Source: Deltaproteobacteria bacterium (GTDB taxonomy: Bacteria > Desulfobacterota > Desulfobacteria > Desulfobacterales > Desulfatirhabdiaceae). From it: a stretch of 5,926 nt of DNA. Position numbers and translations under genes: made by a program. How positions within the stretch are numbered: position 1 is the stretch's first letter; each line of letters starts with the position of its first letter. The stretch is taken from assembly GCA_021778975.1 (NCBI GenBank), contig JAJYBO010000193.1, positions 1 to 5,926 of the forward strand. The letters are read 5' to 3'. Positions 1 through 5,191 of the stretch are shown here, piece by piece. The notes under the pieces are model-generated. The model saw nothing but the letters and a program-made list of their open reading frames with translations. It ran no database searches and had not been told where the DNA came from.

Positions 1-511
1 TGGTGCCTTTCAGGTTTTTGATGCCCAGGCTGACGACGGTCTGGTTGTGGGTCTTCATGACCGGAAGGTTCACCACGAAATCGCTGTTCAGGATCTCGGT
101 GCTGTAGCTCAACTGGATGCCATCTCCCAACTCCCGTTTCTCGAACGGACGATCCCAGAGATTGACATACTGAACGCCGTAGCGCTGTTTCAGGGTCTCG
201 TAGCCGAGCGATTGAAACGCATGGGCGGCGGTCAGCGTGTCTTTGGGATTTGTGACGATAATGCCTTCACCGATGGTAATGTGTTCCGCACCCCGTTCTT
301 TCAGTAAAATAACCATATCTTCGATGACGCGGGAGGTCGTAATGACCCCCCACTTGGGAAAAGGAACGGTACGTGTCCAGAAAACGATGTTGGGCTTGAT
401 GAACACCCTTGCATGAGGGGGAAGATGATCCAGGCCGGCGGAAAGCTCGACGGCTTTACGGACAGACGCCTGAGGGGTTTCATAACGAACGATTGCTACA
501 CAAGGTTTCAT
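1..511 (-). CDS. DUF362 domain-containing protein, N-terminal part (runs off the left edge)
   Basis: The minus-strand frame is open from an ATG at 511 to the window edge, giving 170 codons without a stop; the C-terminus is outside. A good Shine-Dalgarno (AAGGAGA, 521-527 on the minus strand) sits 9 nt before the ATG and fixes the start. The protein begins MKPCVAIVRYE. It carries the hallmarks of DUF362 (PF04015): IKPNIVFW at residues 38-45, a VITTSRVIEDMV helix near 56-67 followed by HITIGEG (77-83), and a conserved basic stretch, VMKTHNQTVVSLGIKNLKG (151-169), resembling the family's 'lPklKtH...KN..G' signature. No signal peptide is visible, so it is probably cytoplasmic. The biochemical role of DUF362 is not established; some members carry ferredoxin-like 4Fe-4S modules at the C-terminus, which cannot be judged here. 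It is divergent from the phosphatase-TetR unit and may share its operator. Confidence 0.88.
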   Translation of the reverse strand, partial: MKPCVAIVRYETPQASVRKAVELSAGLDHLPPHARVFIKPNIVFWTRTVPFPKWGVITTSRVIEDMVILLKERGAEHITIGEGIIVTNPKDTLTAAHAFQSLGYETLKQRYGVQYVNLWDRPFEKRELGDGIQLSYSTEILNSDFVVNLPVMKTHNQTVVSLGIKNLKGT

Positions 512-553
512 GACGGATAATCTCCTTATTGTGATGTCAACATAAGCTCCAAC

Positions 554-582
554 AGCGTAAAGAATTGGTGGATGCGAGTCAA
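554..582 (-). promoter_or_regulatory. Putative sigma70-type promoter for the DUF362 gene
   Basis: Read on the minus strand, TTGACT (582-577, 5 of 6 matches to the -35 consensus) is followed after 17 bp by TACGCT (559-554, 3 of 6 matches). Transcription would start near 547 and give a leader of about 36 nt before the DUF362 ATG. The -35 box abuts the 584-611 palindrome, so a protein bound there would block it. The weak -10 box keeps confidence low. Confidence 0.4.
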
Positions 583-583
583 T

Positions 584-611
584 GAAAAAACGAACGATAG
601 TTCATTTTTTC
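584..611. promoter_or_regulatory. 28-bp inverted repeat, candidate TetR operator
   Basis: The left arm GAAAAAACGAAC (584-595) and right arm GTTCATTTTTTC (600-611) pair at 11 of 12 positions around the spacer GATA; the only mismatch is 591/604. The core GAAC-N4-GTTC has the size and symmetry of many TetR/AcrR operators. It lies between two start codons, so it cannot be an ordinary terminator for either gene. It is flanked directly by outward-facing -35 boxes, TTGACT (minus) and TTGACA (plus). A TetR gene lies in the operon on its right. Binding by that repressor is inferred from position and symmetry. Confidence 0.6.
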
Positions 612-640
612 TTGACATTGGAGAGGCGTAACCGTATGTA
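612..640 (+). promoter_or_regulatory. Putative promoter for the phosphatase-TetR unit
   Basis: A perfect -35 box TTGACA (612-617) is followed after 17 bp by TATGTA (635-640), a weak -10 with 3 of 6 matches. The -35 starts at the base after the palindrome ends. Transcription would begin near 647, which is the A of the phosphatase ATG, so the mRNA could be leaderless or nearly so. Confidence 0.45.
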
Positions 641-646
641 ACCCTC

Positions 647-1357
647 ATGAAAATCATCTATTTTATTCGACATGGTCAGGCGTCTTTCGGTGAAAAGAAC
701 TACGATCAGCTTTCTCCGGCGGGAATTTTACAGGCGCGGGTTCTCGGAAATCATCTGGCCGGGATCCCGATAACGTTTCACGAAATATACAGCGGCGCCA
801 TGAAACGTCAGCAGCACACCGCCCAGGAGGTCAGGGCGGCGTTTGCATCCGCAGGCATTGCGGTTCCCGATCTGACGATAAATTCCGCCTTTGATGAATA
901 CGATGCTTTTGGCATTTGGGATCACCACACGCGTCGAATGCTCGACGAAAAATCACTGACGCCAGAAGATATGCGTCAGGTCCGTACCGATAGACGGAAA
1001 TTTCAGAATGTATTCGAGCGGGTTATGATGGAGTGGATTGCGGGCGAGCATGACGTTCCTGGGGATGAGCGATGGTGCGACTTTGTTGACCGTATTCGGC
1101 AGGGCGTCCTGTCGCTGGCCGGCCCTTCGGAAGCGGGCGGAAACATCGCTGTTTTTTCGTCGGGAGGCCCTATTTCCGCTGTCATGAAGCTCGCACTTTC
1201 TCTGACGGACGCCAAAGCCATGGAGGTATCCTGGCAGATCATGAACGCATCGGTCACCCGGTTTTATGCGAGTTCTCGAGGTATTTTTCTGTCTGGCTTC
1301 AATGATATCACACATTTAATGTTACAGCAGGATGCTTCGCTGCTGACATTCCGATAA
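647..1357 (+). CDS. Histidine phosphatase family protein (phosphoglycerate-mutase-like)
   Basis: This 236-aa cytoplasmic protein is of the histidine phosphatase superfamily (branch 1). The N-terminal motif FIRHGQASFG (residues 6-15) carries the catalytic RHG, with His9 expected to be phosphorylated. SGAMKRQQHTA (49-59) matches the 'SG..R...TA' signature that contributes a phosphate-binding Arg (Arg54). FDEYD (82-86) places a candidate proton-donor Glu at 84. The second catalytic motif, usually SHGG, reads FSSGGPI (170-176), so Ser replaces the second His; I recall this SGGPI form from a recurring subgroup. The C-terminus has a family-like SGFNDITHL (216-224). The substrate cannot be inferred; a true glycolytic mutase is unlikely. 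The ATG at 647 lacks a clear Shine-Dalgarno, and a nearby ATG at 636 is followed at once by a stop. The gene is first in a probable operon with the TetR gene 26 nt downstream. Confidence 0.88.
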   Translation: MKIIYFIRHGQASFGEKNYDQLSPAGILQARVLGNHLAGIPITFHEIYSGAMKRQQHTAQEVRAAFASAGIAVPDLTINSAFDEYDAFGIWDHHTRRMLDEKSLTPEDMRQVRTDRRKFQNVFERVMMEWIAGEHDVPGDERWCDFVDRIRQGVLSLAGPSEAGGNIAVFSSGGPISAVMKLALSLTDAKAMEVSWQIMNASVTRFYASSRGIFLSGFNDITHLMLQQDASLLTFR

Positions 1358-1361
1358 GCGA

Positions 1362-1371
1362 CTTTTTACGA
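1362..1371 (+). repeat. Short intergenic match to the repeat beyond rpiB
   Basis: CTTTTTACGA (1362-1371), in the 26-nt gap between the phosphatase and TetR genes, matches in inverted orientation TCGTAAAAAG at 5844-5853, inside the repeat-like tail after rpiB. The identity covers only 10 bases with loose similarity beyond it, so this may be a relic of the same repeat family or chance. Its end overlaps the weak Shine-Dalgarno (GAGAG, 1370-1374) of the TetR gene. Confidence 0.3.
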
Positions 1372-1383
1372 GAGCATCCACCA

Positions 1384-2073
1384 ATGACGTTTGCAGATTT
1401 CAAGAAAAAATATCATATTTCTATACAGGATATCTGTCGCAAAACCTTCGAGGAAAATCGAGACAATATCCGCATCAAAAAAGAAGCGACAGCCGTCAGA
1501 AATATGGATGCCATTTATGCCGCTGCTCTCAATATCGCCAACCAAAAAGGGTTTCAGACCATGACCATGCGCGATCTGAGCCGTGAGACCCGGATGAGCA
1601 TGGGCGGGCTTTATGCATATTTCGCTGGCAAGGAAGATCTACTCAAAACCATCCAGCACCAGTATCGTGAGTATTTTTCAAAAATTCTGAAAGAACATAT
1701 CAACGCGGAAATCCATCCCGCAGACAGGTTGCGCACCGCTATCCAAACCCATCTGTATCTGAGCGAGATTATGCAGCCCTGGTTTTATTTTTCCTTCATG
1801 GAAACCAAAAATCTGCCTCATCCCGAAAAAGAAAAAGCCATCGCCAGTGAGCTGGCTTCGGAAAAGATGATTTGCGATATTCTTACGGAAGGCCAGACCC
1901 GGGGCGTGTTCAAACCGCACGATCCGGGGCTGGGGGCCAGTGTCATCAAAGGAATGCTTCAAGACTGGTATTTAAAACGCGGCAAATATGCCCGCAGAAA
2001 AATATCCGTTGACAGATATGCGGCCTACCTGATCGAATTCATCGAAGCGTTTTTTATGGCGGCGCCATCATAA
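1384..2073 (+). CDS. TetR/AcrR family transcriptional regulator
   Basis: This 229-aa protein has a TetR-type DNA-binding domain at about residues 42-90. Helix 1 is IYAAALNIANQKGF (44-57); the helix-turn-helix is TMTMRDLSRETRMSMGGLYA (59-78), followed by YFAGKEDLLKTI (79-90), the classic 'lY.hF.sKe.Ll' end. The remaining 140 residues are helical, with aromatic stretches such as PWFYFSF (132-138), as expected for a ligand-binding and dimerisation domain. The inducer is unknown. Unusually, about 40 charged residues precede the first TetR helix. The start at 1384 is supported by a weak GAGAG site 9 nt upstream; the in-frame ATG at 1504 (Met41) has no such site. It follows the phosphatase gene by 26 nt on the same strand. 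It probably represses its own operon and perhaps the DUF362 gene through the 584-611 palindrome. The family call is firm; the target is inferred. Confidence 0.92.
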   Translation: MTFADFKKKYHISIQDICRKTFEENRDNIRIKKEATAVRNMDAIYAAALNIANQKGFQTMTMRDLSRETRMSMGGLYAYFAGKEDLLKTIQHQYREYFSKILKEHINAEIHPADRLRTAIQTHLYLSEIMQPWFYFSFMETKNLPHPEKEKAIASELASEKMICDILTEGQTRGVFKPHDPGLGASVIKGMLQDWYLKRGKYARRKISVDRYAAYLIEFIEAFFMAAPS

Positions 2074-2111
2074 GGTGGTTTCCTATTGGAGAAGAACCCT
2101 CCTGCTTATGT

Positions 2112-3701
2112 TCACTGACCATGCTCCCGTGTTTTTGCAAAATCAATATCCGGCCAGTGTTCCATCTCGTATTCCAGACTCCATTCGCTTCTGGCTAAAT
2201 ATGTCAGGCAGCCTTCCGCATCGGTCGCCAAATTTGCTATATTCTCTCTTTCAAAAACCGCCAGCCGGTTCTTGTCCGCACTGTATATCCAGCGGGCGGT
2301 GGCATACTCCACCGGCTCATAAATGGCGTCCACGCTGTACTCGTCTTTCAGCCGGGCCATCGTAACATCAAATTGCAGCACCCCGACCGCTCCCAGAATA
2401 TAACTGTTGTCCAGTCTGGGACGAAATACCTGAACCGCCCCTTCTTCGGCCAATTGATAAAGCCCTTTACTGAGTTGTTTGGTTTTGAGCGGATTTTTCA
2501 GCCGCACCCGCCGGAAATGTTCCGGCGCAAAGTTCGGGATCCCCGTAAACGCAAGCGGCTCCTTGTCCGTGAACGTATCCCCAACCTTGATGGTGCCGTG
2601 ATTGTGAATGCCGATGATGTCTCCGGGATAGGCTTCTTCCACATGCGCCCGGTCCTGAGCCATAAAGATGGTGGCGTTTGAAAATGCCACTTCTTTTCCG
2701 ATTCTGTGGTGCATCACCTTCATGCCCCGTGTGAATTTTCCTGAACAGATGCGCAGAAACGCGATACGGTCGCGATGCGCGGGATCCATATTGGCCTGTA
2801 TCTTAAAAACAAAACCGCTGAATGCTGATTCATCGGGACTCACAATGCGGGATGTCGTCTGCCGGGGCAGGGGAGCGGGGGCCATCTCGACGAAGGCTTC
2901 CAGCAATTCCTGAACGCCGAAGTTGTTGACCGCGCTTCCAAAAAAAACGGGCGTCTGGTTGCCTTTCAGGTATTCGGCGATATCGAACGGGTTGGCGGCG
3001 CCGACAAGCAGATCTATGTCGTCCCGCAATTCCTGCGCCTGATCGCCGAGCAGGGCATCCAATCGAGTATCCGCGATGTCCTCGATGACGATGCCGTCCT
3101 GCTGACGGATATCCCTGCCGGGGGTAAACAGGTGCAGCGATTTGCGATAAAGATTATAGACGCCTTTGAACCTTTTTCCGGCTCCAACCGGCCAGGAAAG
3201 CGGGGAGCATTCAATCTGAAGCCGGTTTTCGATATCTTCCAGAATGTCTAGGGGCGCCATGCCCTCTCTGTCCATCTTGTTGATGAACGTGATGATAGGG
3301 GTATTGCGCATCCGGCAGACCGCCATGAGCTTTTCGGTTTGAGGCTCGACGCCTTTGGCGCTGTCAATCACCATCAAAGCGCTGTCCACCGCTGTCAAAA
3401 CGCGGTACGTGTCTTCCGAAAAGTCCTGATGTCCGGGCGTATCCAGCAAATTGATTTCATAGTCCCGATAATTGAATTTCATGACCGATGTGGTTACGGA
3501 AATACCGCGCTCTTTTTCGACCGACATCCAGTCGCTGGTGGCGTGGCGGGCGGCCTTGCGGGCTTTGACGGCGCCGGCCAGTTGAATGGCCCCGCCGAAC
3601 AACAGTAATTTTTCGGTCAAAGTGGTTTTTCCGGCGTCCGGATGGCTGATGATGCCAAACGTCCGGCGCCGGTTGATTTCATCGTTATGGTCGTACGTCA
3701 T
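2112..3701 (-). CDS. prfC: Peptide chain release factor 3 (RF3)
   Basis: A complete 529-aa translational GTPase of the same length as E. coli RF3. RF3 binds the ribosome after peptide release and uses GTP to remove RF1 or RF2; it acts in the cytoplasm. The G motifs are all present: G1 SHPDAGKTT (19-27), G2 region ERGISVTT (64-71), G3 DTPGH (87-91), G4 NKMD (141-144) and G5 GSA (255-257). A beta-barrel domain II follows (about 295-395), then the RF3 C-terminal domain (about 400-529) with KNPLKTKQL and GAVGVLQFDV. The DxMxxEKERGIS context (57-68) and the full C-terminal domain separate it from EF-G and from BipA or LepA. The start at 3701 has a GAGG site (3710-3707) 5 nt upstream, directly after a 9-bp hairpin. 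It is convergent with the TetR gene (38-bp gap) and divergent from the GAF-ANTAR gene, so it is probably monocistronic. Confidence 0.97.
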   Translation of the reverse strand: MTYDHNDEINRRRTFGIISHPDAGKTTLTEKLLLFGGAIQLAGAVKARKAARHATSDWMSVEKERGISVTTSVMKFNYRDYEINLLDTPGHQDFSEDTYRVLTAVDSALMVIDSAKGVEPQTEKLMAVCRMRNTPIITFINKMDREGMAPLDILEDIENRLQIECSPLSWPVGAGKRFKGVYNLYRKSLHLFTPGRDIRQQDGIVIEDIADTRLDALLGDQAQELRDDIDLLVGAANPFDIAEYLKGNQTPVFFGSAVNNFGVQELLEAFVEMAPAPLPRQTTSRIVSPDESAFSGFVFKIQANMDPAHRDRIAFLRICSGKFTRGMKVMHHRIGKEVAFSNATIFMAQDRAHVEEAYPGDIIGIHNHGTIKVGDTFTDKEPLAFTGIPNFAPEHFRRVRLKNPLKTKQLSKGLYQLAEEGAVQVFRPRLDNSYILGAVGVLQFDVTMARLKDEYSVDAIYEPVEYATARWIYSADKNRLAVFERENIANLATDAEGCLTYLARSEWSLEYEMEHWPDIDFAKTREHGQ

Positions 3702-3711
3702 ATCACCCTCG

Positions 3712-3733
3712 TCAGCCGTTCAAAAACGGCTGA
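3712..3733 (-). promoter_or_regulatory. Hairpin in the prfC 5' leader next to the ribosome-binding site
   Basis: A perfect inverted repeat, TCAGCCGTT (3712-3720) and AACGGCTGA (3725-3733), with a 4-nt loop lies one base upstream of the GAGG site of prfC. With the proposed promoter the transcript would start near 3741, so the hairpin fills almost the whole leader. No T-tract follows on either strand, which argues against a terminator. It could protect the 5' end, tune translation, or serve as a DNA operator. Confidence 0.55.
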
Positions 3734-3747
3734 AAATCACGAAATAA

Positions 3748-3777
3748 AGTATATTCATTCATATATGGTTCTGTCGG
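3748..3777 (-). promoter_or_regulatory. Putative prfC promoter
   Basis: On the minus strand, CCGACA (3777-3772, 4 of 6 matches) and TATACT (3753-3748, 5 of 6 matches) are separated by 18 bp. The start point would be near 3741, giving a leader of about 40 nt. The -35 box is 3 bp from the -35 box of the opposing GAF-ANTAR promoter. Confidence 0.45.
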
Positions 3778-3780
3778 ATA

Positions 3781-3810
3781 TTGACAGTTCAGGGGATTTC
3801 TCTGTATAGA
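3781..3810 (+). promoter_or_regulatory. Strong sigma70-type promoter for the GAF-ANTAR gene
   Basis: A perfect -35 box TTGACA (3781-3786) is followed after 18 bp by TATAGA (3805-3810, 5 of 6 matches). The predicted start point near 3817 leaves an untranslated leader of about 133 nt before the ATG at 3950, unusually long for this window. An inverted repeat CTGTC (3771-3775) and GACAG (3783-3787) spans both divergent -35 boxes. Confidence 0.65.
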
Positions 3811-3816
3811 CTTTTC

Positions 3817-3949
3817 GATAACAGCAAACGTTCAGATAATTGCAGGGGATAAGATCAGGGTAAGATCACTTTTCCGACAACATCCAGGATAACGAACACG
3901 CCCCAAAACGTTTGATGATAACCCGTTTCAGTATAGATGGCAATCAAAT
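3817..3949 (+). promoter_or_regulatory. Long leader with repeated CAG(G)nTAA motifs before the GAF-ANTAR gene
   Basis: The stretch between the predicted start point and the ATG has no convincing ORF. It contains GATAA five times (starting at 3817, 3835, 3848, 3888 and 3917). Several fall in a common context: CAGATAA (3833), CAGGGGATAAG (3843), CAGGGTAAG (3856) and CAGGATAAC (3885). TAAGATCA occurs as a direct repeat (3850-3857, 3861-3868) at 11-bp spacing. CAAACGTT (3825-3832) can pair with AACGTTTG (3907-3914). No clear pair of hexaloop hairpins, the known ANTAR target form, was found by eye. A regulatory role is inferred. Confidence 0.35.
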
Positions 3950-4663
3950 ATGGAAGATACATCACTCCAAACCTATGACAAATACATCAAGGGGCTTATG
4001 GACATCAGTCGGGCCATCACATCCGATCTGTATCAGGAAGACATCCTGAAGCTGATCGTGATGGTCACGGCCCGGGTAACAGGGGTGGAAATCTGCTCGT
4101 TGTGGCTGATTGATGAAAGTTCCGATCCGCTCAAAATTCGGCTGACAGCAACACAAGCCATTGACCCGGATTATCTCAAGGATCGCTCTCTGGGGATGGA
4201 TGAGGGCATTGTAGGCTTTGTCGCCACCCATAAAAAATCGGTCATTATTCCGGATGTGCTGACGGAGCCTCGTTTCAAAGAAAAGGAGATGGCAAGGCGT
4301 CTCGGTCTGGTATCCATGCTCAGCGTTCCGCTTCGGGTCAAAGGAGAAAAAGTTGTCGGCGTTCTCAATTGCTTTACCGCCACACCATACGCATTTTCAG
4401 AGACAGAGGTCAACCTTATCCAGACGGTAGCCAATCAGGCGGCAGTGGCCATATTGAATACCGAATTGATGGTGAAAACCAGAGTCATTCAGGAGGAACT
4501 GGAAACGCGCAAACTGGTGGAGCGCGCAAAGGAAATTCTCATGCTGCGCCAGGGTAAAACCGGCGAACAGGCATATCGCTGGATACAAAAGCGCAGCATG
4601 ACCACTCGTAAATCTATGCGCAGCGTGGCGGAAGCTATTTTGCTTTTCGAGGATCCCGATTAA
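3950..4663 (+). CDS. GAF-ANTAR domain putative antitermination regulator
   Basis: A 237-aa cytoplasmic protein. A GAF sensor domain spans about residues 27-172: GVEICSLWLID (45-55), GIVGFVATHKKSVIIPDV (86-103) and SVPLRVKGEKVVGVLNC (125-141), ending in the NQAAVAI helix (162-168). A helical linker (about 170-188) leads to an ANTAR domain (about 178-233) with LVERAKEILMLRQG (189-202), the AYRWIQKRSM helix (208-217) and VAEAILL (226-232). ANTAR domains bind leader RNAs with paired hairpins and prevent termination; the GAF domain would sense a small ligand or redox state, unknown here. There is no phosphoacceptor receiver domain, so control is not through a standard two-component partner fused to it. 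The ribosome site is weak (AGATGG, 3935-3940). Its target RNA could include its own long leader. It is convergent with the winged-helix gene, their stops overlapping by 4 bp. Confidence 0.9.
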   Translation: MEDTSLQTYDKYIKGLMDISRAITSDLYQEDILKLIVMVTARVTGVEICSLWLIDESSDPLKIRLTATQAIDPDYLKDRSLGMDEGIVGFVATHKKSVIIPDVLTEPRFKEKEMARRLGLVSMLSVPLRVKGEKVVGVLNCFTATPYAFSETEVNLIQTVANQAAVAILNTELMVKTRVIQEELETRKLVERAKEILMLRQGKTGEQAYRWIQKRSMTTRKSMRSVAEAILLFEDPD

Positions 4664-4667
4664 TCGG
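4656..4667. repeat. Perfect 12-bp palindrome holding both convergent stop codons
   Basis: CCGATTAATCGG is a perfect palindrome centred on TTAA. The plus-strand TAA (4661-4663, GAF-ANTAR) and the minus-strand TAA (4662-4660, winged-helix gene) use the same TTAA. GATC lies outside on both sides (4652-4655 and 4669-4672). As RNA it could form a 4-bp stem with a UUAA loop on either strand, too short to be a convincing terminator. Confidence 0.55.
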
Positions 4668-5061
4668 CGATCACGTAAAGCCCCCGCCGTTTGCGGGCTA
4701 TCTTCCCGGTTTTGTGCAGACGATGCAGAATGTTGCGAATTTTCTTGTCATCGAAGGCTGACAAAGACTGAATTTCGGCAAAAGTCATTCCTTCTTCAGA
4801 ATTCCGGATGGCCTCCAGAATAAAGGTTGATGCACTGCCGGGCGTGTTGCTAAACGGGGCTATCTTGCCGCGGGGGGGTTTGACATTTTTGGCCTGTTGC
4901 TGCATCTTTCCGGTAATGGCGTTCACCCGGATGGTTCTCTCTAATTGGTCAATGCGAGTGATGAGTTTCTGAATGTCCTGACGGGTCGGGACTTCGAATC
5001 GCATCATGAAAAATTTGATCATGGCGTCGAAACTGACGGATTTTCCACTTTTTTTGGTCAT
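4660..5061 (-). CDS. Small winged-helix DNA-binding-like protein, function unknown
   Basis: A 133-aa protein. The N-terminal part FDAMIKFFMMRFEVPTRQDI (11-30), followed by a heptad-like helix LITRIDQLERTI (33-44), looks like a short dimerising coiled coil. A basic, Gln-rich linker (about 50-75) leads to a C-terminal winged-helix fold (about 79-133): ILEAIRNSEEGMTFAEIQSL, FDDKKIRNILHRLHKTGKI as recognition helix, and a basic wing RKRRGLYVI. I recall similar small proteins in sulfate reducers but no established function. The ATG at 5061 is chosen because AGAGGA (5072-5067) lies 5 nt upstream. The frame extends 15 codons further to a TTG at 5106, which has no ribosome site. It is divergent from rpiB and convergent with the GAF-ANTAR gene. 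A transcription regulator is most likely, possibly acting on the 5179-5191 dyad. Confidence 0.75.
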   Translation of the reverse strand: MTKKSGKSVSFDAMIKFFMMRFEVPTRQDIQKLITRIDQLERTIRVNAITGKMQQQAKNVKPPRGKIAPFSNTPGSASTFILEAIRNSEEGMTFAEIQSLSAFDDKKIRNILHRLHKTGKIARKRRGLYVIAD

Positions 5062-5121
5062 TGTTGTCCTCTGTATGATTCTGAAGGCTGATATTGTTTT
5101 TTTCAAGGTTTTATATTATTT

Positions 5122-5149
5122 ATTGTAAATGGATTTCAGATAATTTCAA
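5122..5149 (-). promoter_or_regulatory. Putative promoter for the winged-helix gene
   Basis: On the minus strand, TTGAAA (5149-5144, 5 of 6 matches) and TACAAT (5127-5122, 5 of 6 matches) are separated by 16 bp within AT-rich DNA. The transcript would start near 5115, leaving a leader of about 54 nt before the ATG at 5061. This also argues against the TTG at 5106, which would lie only about 9 nt into the transcript. Confidence 0.5.
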
Positions 5150-5178
5150 CGAAAATTCGATAAATCCACTAATTTTTG

Positions 5179-5191
5179 TCTGACTGTCAGA
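5179..5191. promoter_or_regulatory. 13-bp perfect dyad, candidate operator over the rpiB -35 box
   Basis: TCTGAC and GTCAGA flank a central T in a perfect odd palindrome. It covers the proposed rpiB -35 box (CTGACT, 5180-5185) and lies 30 bp from the divergent winged-helix promoter. Placement suggests an operator for a regulator of rpiB; which protein binds is unknown. Confidence 0.4.

Noticed and set aside
47..483. ORFs at 47-307 (plus) and 301-483 (minus)
   Set aside because: Both overlap the DUF362 reading frame, whose motifs and ribosome site identify it as the true gene.
584..611. The palindrome with T-run as an intrinsic terminator
   Set aside because: It is upstream of both flanking genes, so no transcript from either would end there; the A/T runs are parts of the symmetric arms.
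728..1315. Minus-strand ORFs of 66, 120 and 84 aa
   Set aside because: They are shadows of the histidine phosphatase gene with composition of antisense reading and no recognisable domain.
2073..2105. Two-way terminator between the TetR gene and prfC
   Set aside because: Only a broken stem (AGG/CCT, GG/CC, TT/AA, TCC/GGA with mismatches) and no T-run; not strong enough to list.
2075..2681. Plus-strand ORFs of 96 and 102 aa
   Set aside because: They lie opposite prfC, which is complete with all GTPase motifs; they show no ribosome site or recognisable family.
3817..3949. Known riboswitch or canonical ANTAR double-hexaloop target
   Set aside because: No recognisable riboswitch core and no two stems with six-base loops of the expected A/G pattern could be drawn by eye.
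4679..4699. GC-rich inverted repeat (AGCCC and GGGCT) as terminator for the GAF-ANTAR gene
   Set aside because: It lies in the coding end of the winged-helix gene (basic wing codons), needs a 2-nt bulge, and no T-tract follows.
5062..5106. Longer winged-helix protein of 148 aa starting at 5106
   Set aside because: That start is a TTG without a ribosome-binding site and close to the predicted transcript start; the ATG at 5061 has AGAGGA 5 nt upstream.
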